Shown: positions 1 to 9,193, counted from the first letter of the stretch. The stretch: 64,000 bases of DNA from Bacteroidota bacterium (GCA_016714005.1 JADJOA010000002.1:372001-436000); one strand, 5' to 3'. Translations and numbers: made by a program. The notes: generated by a model from the letters alone, not told the origin.

Positions 1-947
1 TCGTTTAAATAATTTAATCTTTCAACACGAGATTTTTGCTCGTTTTCAAAACGGTTAATGAGCAGCAATTTTTCATTTAGTTGTTTCTGCGCAAGTGAAA
101 GAGCTTTTTCTTTTTCATCGGTTGCAATTTTCAATGAATGAATACTTGTTTCCAATTTTTCCAATTGCTCTACAAGCATTGCTTTCTCAACAGATTGTTG
201 TTCCTCTTTCGCTTTCAGTTCAATTAACTTTTCCCTAAAACTTTTAATAAGAAAAATAGACAGCGCAGTTGATGACACCTGGTACTCTTCTTTTAATTTA
301 TAATAGCGTTCTGTTTTCCTTGCCTGTTGTTCTAACTGCTTGAGGCTTTTTTCAATTTCAAAAAGTAAATCATTCACACGATTTAAATCTCCGTCCGTCT
401 CTTCAAGCTTTTGTAAAGTTTGTGTTTTGCGGATTTTATATTTTGAAATTCCAGCCGCTTCTTCCAGCAACATTTTAATGGTATCGTTCCTGTCATTAAT
501 AATATCATCAACCATTTTAAGTTCAATGATTGAATATGAATCAGGACCAATACCTGTATCCAAAAAAAGATTGTTGATGTCTTTTAACCGGCAAGTAACA
601 CCATTCAACAAAAATTCGCTGTCGCCACTGCGGTAAAGTCTGCGGGTAACGGCTACGGTGCTAAATTCCGTTGGAAGAATTCCTTTATCGTTAATAAACG
701 TAAGTGTAACTTCTGATACGTTACTGGGTTTACGTGTTTTGGTTCCATTAAAAATAATATTCTCCATTTTTTCGGAGCGGAGCAACCGCATTTTCTGTTC
801 GCCCAAAACCCATCGGAAAGCATCAACAACATTTGATTTACCTGAACCGTTGGGACCAACAATGGATGTAACGCCTTCGTCAAAGTGAATGGTTACTTTA
901 TCGCCAAAGCTTTTAAAGCCTTTTATTTCAAGGGATGATAATTTCAT
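1..947 (-). CDS. smc: Chromosome segregation protein SMC, N-terminal part
   Basis: ATPase of the SMC complex that organises and segregates the chromosome. The gene starts at an ATG (945-947) and runs off the left edge of the window, so only the first ~315 of about 1,170 residues are present. The ABC-type head opens with the Walker A motif GPNGSGKSN at about residues 31-39. A run of Lys/Glu/Leu-rich heptads typical of the SMC coiled-coil arm begins near residue 170. No frameshift is visible in this part. It precedes a gene on the same strand 220 bp upstream. The Walker B and signature motifs lie outside the window. Identification is by the head motif and the coiled-coil architecture and is very secure. 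Confidence 0.95.
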   Translation of the reverse strand, partial: MKLSSLEIKGFKSFGDKVTIHFDEGVTSIVGPNGSGKSNVVDAFRWVLGEQKMRLLRSEKMENIIFNGTKTRKPSNVSEVTLTFINDKGILPTEFSTVAVTRRLYRSGDSEFLLNGVTCRLKDINNLFLDTGIGPDSYSIIELKMVDDIINDRNDTIKMLLEEAAGISKYKIRKTQTLQKLEETDGDLNRVNDLLFEIEKSLKQLEQQARKTERYYKLKEEYQVSSTALSIFLIKSFREKLIELKAKEEQQSVEKAMLVEQLEKLETSIHSLKIATDEKEKALSLAQKQLNEKLLLINRFENEQKSRVERLNYLN

Positions 948-950
948 TGC

Positions 951-982
951 AAATTGTAAATTGTCAATGGTGTATGGTCAAT
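951..982. repeat. Short word repeat upstream of smc
   Basis: The word AAATTGT occurs twice in tandem, followed by CAATGG and ATGGTCAAT. The stretch sits directly in front of the smc start codon. It resembles the repeat at 10491-10518, which is likewise directly upstream of a minus-strand start codon. The rest of the 948-1167 spacer shows nothing recognisable. Confidence 0.4.
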
Positions 983-1167
983 AAACTAACGACTAAGCAT
1001 CATTGATAAATGGACTTCAAAAGTACTTAATGAGAGAGAGTAGAATGCGAAAAGATATTAACGAAAACAGGTAGATTTGTTAGAAAATTTATTTGAAAAA
1101 TCCGACTTATTTCTTAGAAAATCAAGAAGGTGCCTGGTTTGCTTTTTAGGGGTAAATATGGATCTAT

Positions 1168-2319
1168 TTACATTGGTGTTTTTAGACCCCGTTCAGAAAG
1201 TTTTTCGTTTAGTGTGCTTGTCATTACATTTTCAATTACAAGCTCCGTTTGTTTTTTATCGTAGTTAAGCGATTTATTTAAGATTGTTTGCCTTTCGTAA
1301 CCAAGCAAAGTTCTCAATTGATTTATTACCCGCGTTCGTCTTTCTTTTACTGTTTCAAGATAGTTTCTTAATTGCTCAGGGCTTTGTTTTCTTAATGAGT
1401 CTGCGAGTGTTTTTGAATCTACTTTTCTTAAATCACAACCCCGGGATTTAATACAATCAACCAAATCCCAATCGGCTTGTTTGTTTTGGTAATGATCACT
1501 TATTTTATAATAGAGCATCGCTTCAAATGATGATTGCCCACTCTTTAATGTCCCTTGGTGATTATTAAGCATCATTTTATATCGATTGTATCCATCTTTA
1601 CCATAATAAATGTAAGTGCTGTTTAACTCATTGGATAAATCAATTAAAAGCGGGCGGTTATAAACCGTAGGTGGTCTTGGAACAATTTTATGAACTTTAA
1701 CATCAAACAATTCTCCTCCGGTTGCATCTGCTATCTCTGTCCATCCGGCAATATCGCGAGAGCGCAAAGTGCTGTAGCAGTATAAACTGTTTATAATAAT
1801 GTTCTTTTTTACAGCTACCTCAATCGCTTCACGATGGTCAAAGTTTCCGGTACCTGCATTACCATTTCCAACTAAGTAAACCAGTTTAACTGCATGAGGA
1901 GAAGTGTTCCAATCCATTAGTTCAGCACTGGCACGAATGGCTGCACCTACAAACTGATCTCCTTTTTCAATATTAGGTTTTAACTCGTAGAGTTCATTTG
2001 AAAGTAACTCTATATCGTTAGTTAGTGGGCAGATAACTTTTACAAACTGGTTGTAATAACCAAAACTGGGGCGCGCATAACCTATAACACCAATACGAAC
2101 ATCAGGAGCAGGACGCATGCTGTTGAGGTGATTTGCTAAATCCCAAATACGATCGCGCACATCGTCTATTAACCCATTGGTGCTGGCACTTAAATCGAGC
2201 GTAAAAACAATATCAACCGGCAACTGAGATGCACCTGCTTTAATTTTGGTAGTGCATGGGGTAATAACCAAAAGCGCACAAACAATGGAGCCAATAATCC
2301 TTTTAAGTCGTAACCTCAT
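1168..2319 (-). CDS. Secreted or membrane-attached von Willebrand factor A domain protein
   Basis: Begins with a hydrophobic signal-like segment (residues ~8-22). A vWA domain follows, with the metal-ion-dependent adhesion site D-L-S-A-S at residues 42-46, right after the hydrophobic strand DIVFTL. The vWA fold spans roughly residues 35-215. The rest (~215-383) is charged, has no recognised domain, and includes two cysteines spaced by about five residues (near 280). vWA proteins bind metal-dependent protein partners; the partner here is unknown. The gene stands alone between smc and a divergent small gene. The ATG start is supported by the signal segment beginning directly after it. Confidence 0.75.
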   Translation of the reverse strand: MRLRLKRIIGSIVCALLVITPCTTKIKAGASQLPVDIVFTLDLSASTNGLIDDVRDRIWDLANHLNSMRPAPDVRIGVIGYARPSFGYYNQFVKVICPLTNDIELLSNELYELKPNIEKGDQFVGAAIRASAELMDWNTSPHAVKLVYLVGNGNAGTGNFDHREAIEVAVKKNIIINSLYCYSTLRSRDIAGWTEIADATGGELFDVKVHKIVPRPPTVYNRPLLIDLSNELNSTYIYYGKDGYNRYKMMLNNHQGTLKSGQSSFEAMLYYKISDHYQNKQADWDLVDCIKSRGCDLRKVDSKTLADSLRKQSPEQLRNYLETVKERRTRVINQLRTLLGYERQTILNKSLNYDKKQTELVIENVMTSTLNEKLSERGLKTPM

Positions 2320-2380
2320 CTTACTTATCGTTCTACAAATTTAGATTTTTATGCCTGATGACTTGTTTCATTTTCTCTCG

Positions 2381-2388
2381 TACTTTTG
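2381..2388 (+). promoter_or_regulatory. Bacteroidota -7 promoter box (TACTTTTG)
   Basis: Exact match to the Bacteroidota sigma-A -7 consensus TAnnTTTG. It lies 9 bp before the ATG at 2398, predicting a very short leader. It also shows that the in-frame TTG at 2386, which falls inside the box, is not the start codon. Confidence 0.65.
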
Positions 2389-2397
2389 AACAATCTT

Positions 2398-2757
2398 ATG
2401 GACAAAAAGAATGCACATATTACGAGTCTAAAGGAGCGGTGGGAGTTTTTGTTAGGCAAACTTAGCATCATGCTTGGCGAACCTCCCGATTTGCAAGGTG
2501 TAATTTATTTAATAGGTGTGCAGGAATTGGGAAAGGGTTTTTTAAAATTTAGTAAGGATCAAAAACAAGATCTAATGCACATTGCAACCTGTAAACTTTT
2601 AAGCTATTCAGGTTATTACGTTTTAGAAGGCGAGGATCTTGATGGATGGCCTCATTGGAAGCCTGTTAAAGAAATTCCTAAGTTAAGCCTTAAAGAACAA
2701 GACTGGATGCTAAAGGAAGCAGCAATTACTTACTTTGAAGAAATAGAATTTATTTAG
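2398..2757 (+). CDS. Small conserved-looking protein of unknown function
   Basis: A 119-residue soluble acidic protein with no signal peptide or membrane segment. I do not recognise a named family. It is Trp/Leu/Lys-rich with several aromatic clusters (DGWPHWKP near residue 83 and DWMLKEAAITYFEE near the C-terminus), suggesting a compact helical protein. I chose ATG 2398 over an in-frame TTG 12 bp upstream because that TTG overlaps a perfect TAnnTTTG promoter box. It is convergent with the S41 protease gene (10 bp between the stop codons). The clean frame and own promoter make it a real gene; the function is unassigned. Confidence 0.7.
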   Translation: MDKKNAHITSLKERWEFLLGKLSIMLGEPPDLQGVIYLIGVQELGKGFLKFSKDQKQDLMHIATCKLLSYSGYYVLEGEDLDGWPHWKPVKEIPKLSLKEQDWMLKEAAITYFEEIEFI

Positions 2758-2766
2758 TAGATCTTT

Positions 2767-4461
2767 CTACTCTTTGGCAATTGGCTTTTTTGAAGCCATT
2801 GAATTAGACAAAATTGAAGTGAAAACATTTTTGTCATTGAGCGCTTCCACAGCTTTTCTTATCTCATCATCATGATCAAAAGAAGCTTCAATCTGTCCGT
2901 TTTGAAAATAATAACGCGACACAATTTCGCTTTCAAGCATCTCAGTTATTTCTTCTTTAAACTTTTTAAGATCGGCACTTTTATCGTGCATTATTTTTTT
3001 CTTCAAGGCTTCGTATTCTGTTTTTACCGATTCAAAATATTTTTCCTTTTCTGCAGTAGCCTTTAGCTCTTCTATTTCCTTTTCACTCTTGGTAGTGTAG
3101 TCATATTCTTTTCCGGAAAGGAAAGAAACAAAATCATTATACTCAGGTTCTGTTAACCTGAAAGTTTTTGCAGTAGCAATGGAGGGGTGAGCGATGCGAT
3201 ACTTTGTAGCAAAATCAAAAATGTGGTACTTAGCTACAAGACTTTGAGATATGTTACTTAACATCCTTGGCTCAGTAACAAAATCAGGATAAACGCCTCC
3301 ACCATCATAAACAGTTCTTCCGCTTTTGGTTTTAAATTCCGTCATTAAAGAATCCGGAATTTTACCAACACTTCCATCATCGTTTCTATGCGCATAATCC
3401 AATGCTTGTATGCATCTACCACTTGGTATATAATATTTTGCTGTCGTAACTTTTAGTTGTGAGTTATAACTTAACGGACGTGTAGTTTGTACAAGTCCTT
3501 TGCCGAAAGAACGTTGACCTATTATTATTCCTCTATCTAAATCCTGAATAGCGCCACTCACAATTTCGGATGCAGAAGCACTGCCACTATTAACTAAAAC
3601 GGCAATTGGAATTTCGGTATCAACTGCTGTGTTTAATGCCTTGTATTGTTTGTCCCATTCTTTTACTTTTCCCTTAGTGCTAACAACATCGGTTCCTTTG
3701 TTTACAAAAAGGTTTACAATATTAACTGCCTCGTTTAATAACCCACCCGGATTCCCTCTCAAATCCAATACAAGAGATTTAATATTATTTTTTGTTTTTA
3801 GCTCTGTAAGTGCTTCTTTAACTTCATTGCCCGCATTTTCTGTAAAACCGGTAAGCCTTATGTAACCGATGCCATCCTGAATAACTCCATAATAAGGAAC
3901 ACTTTTTATTTTTATATCATCACGTTCAATATCCTTTACAATTGGTTGCACTTCGCCATCGCGTTTCAGGGTAAGTTTAACAATTGTCTTTGGCTGTCCC
4001 TTTAAAATTTTACTGATGTCGTCATACTTTTTTCCTTTTATAGATTTACCATCAATTTCAATAATAACATCACCGGCACGCACATCGGCCTTTTGTGCCG
4101 GAAAATTTTCATAAGGATCAGTAATAATTACATCATCCCCCCTTTGACCTATTAAAGCACCAATACCTCCGTACTGCCCTGTGGTCATAAACCTGTAATC
4201 TTCAATATCAGATTCAGGAATGTAATTAGTGTAAGGATCAAGGGACTCAAGCATGGAGTCAATTCCCTTTTTCATAAGGTCGCCCGGCTTTACCCCATCC
4301 ACATAATAAATATTTAGCTCTCGGAAAAGTGTGGAGAAGATGTCGAGGTTGCGTGATATTTCAAAATAGTCGTCAGTAAAACTATAAAAAGAAAAAGTGG
4401 AGACGGCTATGGCTACCGTTACAATTGCGATTTTAAATTTTTTAGAAATTTTTTTTATCAT
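2767..4461 (-). CDS. S41 family C-terminal processing peptidase
   Basis: Periplasmic serine protease of the CtpA/Prc family, 564 residues. An N-terminal hydrophobic segment (residues ~8-28) acts as a signal peptide or anchor. A PDZ domain (~100-175) precedes the S41 core. The catalytic Ser lies in GSASASE (~Ser296), and the general-base Lys lies in FGKGLVQ (~Lys321). The C-terminal 170 residues are Lys/Glu-rich, as in Bacteroidota homologues. An upstream in-frame start at 4548 would overlap yidD and put 29 non-signal residues before the hydrophobic segment, so ATG 4459-4461 is chosen. It follows rnpA and yidD on the same strand. Confidence 0.92.
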   Translation of the reverse strand: MIKKISKKFKIAIVTVAIAVSTFSFYSFTDDYFEISRNLDIFSTLFRELNIYYVDGVKPGDLMKKGIDSMLESLDPYTNYIPESDIEDYRFMTTGQYGGIGALIGQRGDDVIITDPYENFPAQKADVRAGDVIIEIDGKSIKGKKYDDISKILKGQPKTIVKLTLKRDGEVQPIVKDIERDDIKIKSVPYYGVIQDGIGYIRLTGFTENAGNEVKEALTELKTKNNIKSLVLDLRGNPGGLLNEAVNIVNLFVNKGTDVVSTKGKVKEWDKQYKALNTAVDTEIPIAVLVNSGSASASEIVSGAIQDLDRGIIIGQRSFGKGLVQTTRPLSYNSQLKVTTAKYYIPSGRCIQALDYAHRNDDGSVGKIPDSLMTEFKTKSGRTVYDGGGVYPDFVTEPRMLSNISQSLVAKYHIFDFATKYRIAHPSIATAKTFRLTEPEYNDFVSFLSGKEYDYTTKSEKEIEELKATAEKEKYFESVKTEYEALKKKIMHDKSADLKKFKEEITEMLESEIVSRYYFQNGQIEASFDHDDEIRKAVEALNDKNVFTSILSNSMASKKPIAKE

Positions 4462-4514
4462 AATATTAAATTGAAATTGTAGATACTTTTTTTTAACATT
4501 TTTGAAAAGAAAAG

Positions 4515-4733
4515 CTAAGGTACAGGATCGTGTCCATGCCCGCCCCAAGGATTACAAGAAATTAACCTTTTAGTAGTAAGGTAAAATCCTTTAATAACTC
4601 CATGTTTGCGTAATGCCTCTATTCCATATTCCGAACAAGTGGGATAATAACGGCAAGACATTGGAAATAAGGGTGAAATGACGGCTCTATAAAATTTAAG
4701 AAGCAGTATGAGCACTTCCTTTACGGGATTCAT
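4515..4733 (-). CDS. yidD: Membrane protein insertion efficiency factor YidD
   Basis: A 72-residue protein of the YidD family, a small amphipathic membrane-associated factor thought to help YidC-dependent membrane insertion. The family core is clear: CRYYPTCSEYGIEAL (residues ~27-41) and SCNPWGGHGHDPVP at the C-terminus, with the conserved cysteines in place. Its start codon lies inside the 3' end of rnpA (38-bp overlap), a usual rnpA-yidD arrangement. The S41 protease gene follows 53 bp downstream. Full length with no break. Confidence 0.95.
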   Translation of the reverse strand: MNPVKEVLILLLKFYRAVISPLFPMSCRYYPTCSEYGIEALRKHGVIKGFYLTTKRLISCNPWGGHGHDPVP

Positions 4734-5118
4734 TTGTTGATTGCAAACGTTGTAAAAGTAGAATTATTTTAGTTGTGAAAATGTTAAAGTCAACCTCTAT
4801 TTGTTTCCCTGTAAAAATAAACAGTAAGTTAAATTTAAATTTATTGGCAACAGCATAGTCAGCCAGCAAATGTTTATTAATACGGTAGACCTCACGAAAT
4901 AATCTTTTAATATAATTACGATCAACTGCAAGCTTTACCTTTTTTTCGGAACACTTATTGCAATTTTTACAACCGGTTGTTTTTGATCTTCAAGCTCAGA
5001 TTTAAGATAAATTAATTTAAAAGGATGGGCGTTCATTGCCTTTCCTTTAGAAATAATTTTTCAAATTCTTTTCAGATTTAATTATCTCACTCCTTTTCAA
5101 AGAAAATTTCTTGCTCAT
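4696..5118 (-). CDS. rnpA: Ribonuclease P protein component, broken by two indels
   Basis: Protein subunit of RNase P, which matures the 5' ends of tRNAs. No single frame covers it. Joining three frames gives a normal RnpA of ~140 residues that starts MSKKFSLKR, continues KGKAMNAHPFKLIYLKS, ISVPKKKVKLAVDRN and YIKRLFREVYRINK, and ends in the frame overlapping yidD. The RNR-type motif DRNxIKRxxRE is intact. The breaks are at a short A run at 5052-5054 and a T7 run at 4940-4946 (plus strand); one restored base at each fixes the frame. RnpA is essential, so these are most likely sequencing errors. It lies 21 bp downstream of the TonB receptor stop. Confidence 0.88.
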
Positions 5119-5139
5119 TCCAGATAAAATAACAGAGGT

Positions 5140-7413
5140 TTAAAAACTGCAATTTACCTGAAATACAAAACTGCGTGGCGACTGCATATCTGCCGGGCGG
5201 CTTATATACTCGTGGTTAGTAAGGTTTTTGCAAAGTACAGCTACCTTAATGTTTTCATCAATTATGTAACCAATACTTGCATCATAAATTACATCACCCT
5301 TGTTATGCTTTTCTCTGAAACTGAGTACACCCGGAATAAGTTGGTTAAATACTTCATCAATATTTTCCATAAAACTGTTGTACCTCACTCCTATCCCTAC
5401 ATTTATCTTCTTTACAGTTACACGTACATCTGCTTTAAAAGAATGTTTATATCTGTATTTCAAAATATTTTCGTTGCTTGAGTTTTTTCCGGTGTCGCGT
5501 TCTGCAACAAAATCTATTTGGATAGGATTAATGTAAGTGTAGCCTGCAATAATATCCAGCGGAACTTTAAACAATTTCCCTTCTGCACCACTTGAAATTT
5601 CAAAACCATCAATTCGCGTATTGCCAATATTGACTGATTTAAAACCAATACCAAAAAAAGGGTCAACAAAAGGCTTACCATAATTTCCAAAAGTAAATTC
5701 AAGCATATCTCTGTATTCATTCCTGAAAACTGAAGCATCAATAAATGCTTTCCACTCACTCACTTTAAAAATTTGTCTTACGCCAATTTCAGCACTCCAT
5801 CCCGTTTCGGATTTTACGCTATCATTAGGATAAATTACAAGAGGACCAACTTGCGTTTTTATATACCTCTCAGCAATTGTAGGATAACGATACCCCTGTC
5901 CATAACTTGCTCTGACATTTGTTCCCTTTACAATGTCGTAATTCGCGCCAGCTCTCATTATTGGTTTTGATTCTGTACCCTTGTAAGCAAATTTGAACCA
6001 CTCCTTTCTTGCACCAAAAGTTAAATTAAGTTTATTAAAGAATTTTTTATCCATCTGCGCATACACCGAGCGGTTAACATTTTCTCTTATGCCATATAAG
6101 TCACTCACCACTTCGCCATTTTGTAAGACTGCGCCAAAAGATGCGGAAAGATTAATTTTATTCCATATTTTTTGGAACTGAGACTCTCCATAGTACAAAT
6201 TTGCAAACGACTCCTGTTGCGTATCGTTAAAATTAGATGTTTTAAAGTAGCGCATTCGTAGTTTGTAACTGAATCCGTTTTTATCAACATAGGTTAAATG
6301 GGGGTCAATTGAAAACCGAATTGTTGTGTAATTGCTATTGGTGGTTCCTTCGCCAATTCCGCCTAATGGTTGCAATGCTCCAGTTGAGTCATCAGCCCAA
6401 ATAAGAAAAAGACCTCCATTGTTGTACATATAATTTGCGTTTATTCCGGCAGAGAGTCCTTCTGCCCTCTTAAAACGATAGCGTGTGTTTGCATTAAAGC
6501 GATGGCGCTCCTCTACTTCGCCCTGGCGGTAACCATCGTCTTTCATATAATGGCTGCCAATTACCACATCCCACTGACCAAATTTTTGGCCATGCAAAAA
6601 ACTGGCACCGGTAGTAAGCTGCGTGTTTTTACCCCACCACTTGTACAAATCATTTTTGGGCGCCTCGTAAAAGCTGCTGTAAAGACCAAATTTGGTAACA
6701 GGTTTTGTCTTAGCATAGGCGGTTCTCAAATTAATAACGCCATTCATAGCCGAAGAGCCAAATAGGGCGGAGGATGCGCCTTTGATTATTTCAATTTGCT
6801 CCAAATTCTCAATTGGCAAAAAACTCCATTTTACATCTCCGGCATCTGCCGCAAGTGTAGGCATGTCATCAACCAAAACCTGAACCCTGCTTCCGGCACC
6901 ATAACTCAAACCACTTCCACCTCTAATGTTAGCCTGCCCGTCTATTATTGTAACACCGGGCACCCTTTCTAATGTAGCATCAAGATTAATGTCATTATTA
7001 TTTTCTAGCAAACCTGGTTTAATAACTTCCATAGATACTGTTACCTCCTCAAGACGTTGTTCAAACTTTCCGGCACTTACAACAACTGTTGAGAGTTCTT
7101 GTGAGAGTGGCCTCATTTCAAAATCAATGCTAATAGTTTGATTTGATTTGATTTCAAGGCTCTTTTCTGCTAACTCATAACCAATCAGTTTTGTTTTTAA
7201 AACGTAATTCCCCTCTTGAAGTAATAATTTATAATCTCCATTTACATCTGTAAAAGTAGCGTGAGCATCATCCGTAAAAACTGTGGCGCCAATAACAGCC
7301 TCTTTTGTTGCTGCATCGTAAATTCTACCAGAAACAATTCCGGTTTGAGCAGCAAGAAAATAAGCGCACGAATAAAAAAAAGAAAAGAAAAACAAACTGC
7401 GTTTTAGAAACAT
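5140..7413 (-). CDS. TonB-dependent outer membrane receptor
   Basis: A 757-residue outer membrane transporter. It has a signal peptide (residues ~1-22, ending AAQ), a carboxypeptidase-like regulatory domain (~25-105; GRIYDAATKEAVIGATV, then FTDVNGDYKLLL), a plug domain (~115-225) with the motifs VPGVTIIDGQANIRGGSG and IEIIKGASSALFGSSAMNGVINL, and a 22-strand-type barrel ending in the aromatic Phe typical of outer membrane proteins. This is the single-protein CirA/FepA-like type without an adjacent SusD, so it probably takes up a metal chelate or cofactor and not a glycan; the substrate cannot be told from sequence. It diverges from dprA and lies directly upstream of rnpA. Confidence 0.93.
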   Translation of the reverse strand: MFLKRSLFFFSFFYSCAYFLAAQTGIVSGRIYDAATKEAVIGATVFTDDAHATFTDVNGDYKLLLQEGNYVLKTKLIGYELAEKSLEIKSNQTISIDFEMRPLSQELSTVVVSAGKFEQRLEEVTVSMEVIKPGLLENNNDINLDATLERVPGVTIIDGQANIRGGSGLSYGAGSRVQVLVDDMPTLAADAGDVKWSFLPIENLEQIEIIKGASSALFGSSAMNGVINLRTAYAKTKPVTKFGLYSSFYEAPKNDLYKWWGKNTQLTTGASFLHGQKFGQWDVVIGSHYMKDDGYRQGEVEERHRFNANTRYRFKRAEGLSAGINANYMYNNGGLFLIWADDSTGALQPLGGIGEGTTNSNYTTIRFSIDPHLTYVDKNGFSYKLRMRYFKTSNFNDTQQESFANLYYGESQFQKIWNKINLSASFGAVLQNGEVVSDLYGIRENVNRSVYAQMDKKFFNKLNLTFGARKEWFKFAYKGTESKPIMRAGANYDIVKGTNVRASYGQGYRYPTIAERYIKTQVGPLVIYPNDSVKSETGWSAEIGVRQIFKVSEWKAFIDASVFRNEYRDMLEFTFGNYGKPFVDPFFGIGFKSVNIGNTRIDGFEISSGAEGKLFKVPLDIIAGYTYINPIQIDFVAERDTGKNSSNENILKYRYKHSFKADVRVTVKKINVGIGVRYNSFMENIDEVFNQLIPGVLSFREKHNKGDVIYDASIGYIIDENIKVAVLCKNLTNHEYISRPADMQSPRSFVFQVNCSF

Positions 7414-7512
7414 TATTTTTTAGTTGATTTTTTATCAGGCTATGGCAATAATATCTTTATAAAATTACCTTAGCAAAGAAATTATTGAATTATAGGTCAG
7501 AGTTTTTAACAA

Positions 7513-8634
7513 ATGAATACCACATTAGAAGACGAAAAATTAAAATATGAGATAGCACTTACACTTATTTCCGGAGTAGGTAGTGTTATTGCAAAAAACC
7601 TGGTAAGTTACTGCGGAAGCCCTGAGGCGGTATTTAAATCAAAAGAAAGTTCTTTACTTAAGATTCCTGAAGTAGGAAAGGTTGTTGCTTCGCAAATTAT
7701 CAATCATAACGTATTTGAAATTGCAGAAAAAGAAGTTAGTGTAGTGAGGAAGAAAAAAATTGAAACTGTTTTTTACACAGAAAAAAATTATCCTGCGCGG
7801 TTAAAGAATTGTGTTGATGCCCCAATAATGCTTTTTTACAAAGGCAATATTGATTTTAATCCTAAAAAAACAATAGCAGTAGTGGGTACAAGGAATGCCA
7901 CAGATTATGGTAAAAATTTTTGCGACTCTTTTATTGCCGATTTACAAAAACACGAGGTGCAAATTATTAGTGGTTTGGCTTATGGCATTGATATTTGTGC
8001 TCACAAAGCTGCACTTAAAAATAATCTGTCAACTTTAGCTGTGCTTGCTCATGGGCTAGACAGAATTTACCCGTCAGTTCATAAATCAACCACCGAAAAA
8101 ATGTTTGACAAAGGTGGAATAGTTTCAGAATTTATAACCGGCACCAACCCCGATAGAGAAAATTTTCCAAAAAGGAACAGAATAGTAGCCGGCATGTGCG
8201 ATGCTGTTATAGTTGTAGAAGCCTCATTAAAAGGCGGTGCACTAATTACTGCTGATATTGCAAACTCATATAACCGCGATGTCTTTGCGCTGCCGGGAAG
8301 AATACAAGACGAATATTCGCAAGGCTGCAATCATTATATAAAAACAAACAAAGCAGCTATGATAGAATCGGCTGCCGACTTGGAATATCAATTAGGATGG
8401 GATTTGTTTGAGAAATCAATTGACAAAAAGATAATTCAGAGAGAATTGCTAATTGATTTAAATGATGAGGAAAAAACACTTATCAGCTATTTAAAAGAAA
8501 ACGGCAAACAACACATTGACATGATTGGAATCTACTGTAATGTTCCCGTGAGTAAAATCCCCTCTGCATTACTTAGTTTAGAGTTTAAAGGGGCGGTTAG
8601 ATCCTTGCCAGGTAAAATTTATGAAATGGTATAA
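7513..8634 (+). CDS. dprA: DNA-processing protein DprA
   Basis: A 373-residue cytoplasmic protein that loads RecA on incoming single-stranded DNA during transformation. Helix-hairpin-helix segments occupy the N-terminus (ISGVGSVIAKNL near residue 20; LKIPEVGKVVASQI near 52). The Rossmann-like DprA core follows (~75-300), with VVGTRNATDYG, IISGLAYGIDICAHKAAL, FPKRNRIVAG, VVEASLKGGALITA and ALPGRI. A C-terminal winged-helix domain (~310-373) completes it. It is intact and full length. It diverges from the TonB receptor gene and ends in a strong hairpin terminator. Confidence 0.96.
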   Translation: MNTTLEDEKLKYEIALTLISGVGSVIAKNLVSYCGSPEAVFKSKESSLLKIPEVGKVVASQIINHNVFEIAEKEVSVVRKKKIETVFYTEKNYPARLKNCVDAPIMLFYKGNIDFNPKKTIAVVGTRNATDYGKNFCDSFIADLQKHEVQIISGLAYGIDICAHKAALKNNLSTLAVLAHGLDRIYPSVHKSTTEKMFDKGGIVSEFITGTNPDRENFPKRNRIVAGMCDAVIVVEASLKGGALITADIANSYNRDVFALPGRIQDEYSQGCNHYIKTNKAAMIESAADLEYQLGWDLFEKSIDKKIIQRELLIDLNDEEKTLISYLKENGKQHIDMIGIYCNVPVSKIPSALLSLEFKGAVRSLPGKIYEMV

Positions 8635-8639
8635 ATGAA

Positions 8640-8664
8640 AAAACCCCGGCAATACCGGGGTTTT
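8640..8664. terminator. Bidirectional rho-independent terminator
   Basis: Perfect 10-bp arms AAAACCCCGG and CCGGGGTTTT around a 5-nt loop CAATA. It starts just after the dprA stop, and the convergent lipoprotein gene ends 20 bp further. The A-stem-T layout can work on both strands. Confidence 0.92.
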
Positions 8665-8683
8665 AAATTTTGTTGCTTGATGA

Positions 8684-8920
8684 TTATTTAACCATTGCAG
8701 CAGCAGAGTCAACCATTGCTCCGGCAGCAGAGTCAACAGTAGCAGCAGCAGATGCAGCAGCAGCAGCAGCTTGGTCAGCAGCAGCTTGTGCAGCAGCAGC
8801 AGCAGAATCAGCAGCAGCTTTTGCAGCTTCTTCCATTTTAGCTTTTTCTTCAGCAGATGGTCCACATGCTACAACTGAGAACATACCGGCAATCATCAAC
8901 AGGGCAAGTAATTTTTTCAT
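8684..8920 (-). CDS. Ala-rich small lipoprotein
   Basis: A 78-residue protein: a lipoprotein signal peptide with lipobox SVVAC (Cys near residue 19), then a charged stretch (SAEEKAKMEEAAKAAA), then a tail of almost only Ala, Asp, Gln and Ser, with AAADSAAAAA-type repeats to the C-terminus. The tail is encoded by near-tandem GCA/GCT triplets between about 8697 and 8825. ATG 8918-8920 is chosen over an in-frame start at 9001 because the lipoprotein signal starts there. It may act as a small envelope lipoprotein of the helical type (compare Lpp-like alanine-rich lipoproteins), but function is not known. Confidence 0.8.
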   Translation of the reverse strand: MKKLLALLMIAGMFSVVACGPSAEEKAKMEEAAKAAADSAAAAAQAAADQAAAAAASAAATVDSAAGAMVDSAAAMVK

Positions 8921-9163
8921 TTTGTGTGTTTTTTTTAAATTTTTAAGTATACCTGAAATTTGAGGCGCAAATATATAATTGCGAATATGTTGCTCTGACA
9001 AAAAAATGAAAATTTCTTTACTCTGAAAACCAGATGATTAGCACAAACAAAATTGAATTAATGATAAATTCTTTGATTGATTAACCCAATAGCTGTAAGG
9101 TTATACAATTCAATTTTTATTTGAGAACTCTTTAGATCACAAAAAAATTTAGAGTAATATTTT

Positions 9164-9171
9164 TACTTTTG
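9164..9171 (+). promoter_or_regulatory. Bacteroidota -7 box for superoxide dismutase (TACTTTTG)
   Basis: Exact TAnnTTTG match 22 bp before the sod start codon. No classical ribosome binding site is present; the leader is A-rich. The remainder of the 8921-9193 spacer shows no other feature. Confidence 0.65.
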
Positions 9172-9193
9172 AAAGCTCAAAAATAAAATAATT

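Noticed and set aside
4462..4548. Extended N-terminus of the S41 protease
   Set aside because: It overlaps yidD and adds a stretch before the natural signal segment; the ATG at 4459-4461 is better.
8690..8830. CAG-like repeats resembling a CRISPR or satellite array
   Set aside because: The triplets are an in-frame Ala-rich tail of a lipoprotein with a proper signal peptide; there are no spacers of constant length.
8578..8865. Leu/Lys-rich frame opposite the Ala-rich gene
   Set aside because: It is the frame shadow of the GCA/GCT repeats in another reading frame and has no signal or family motif.
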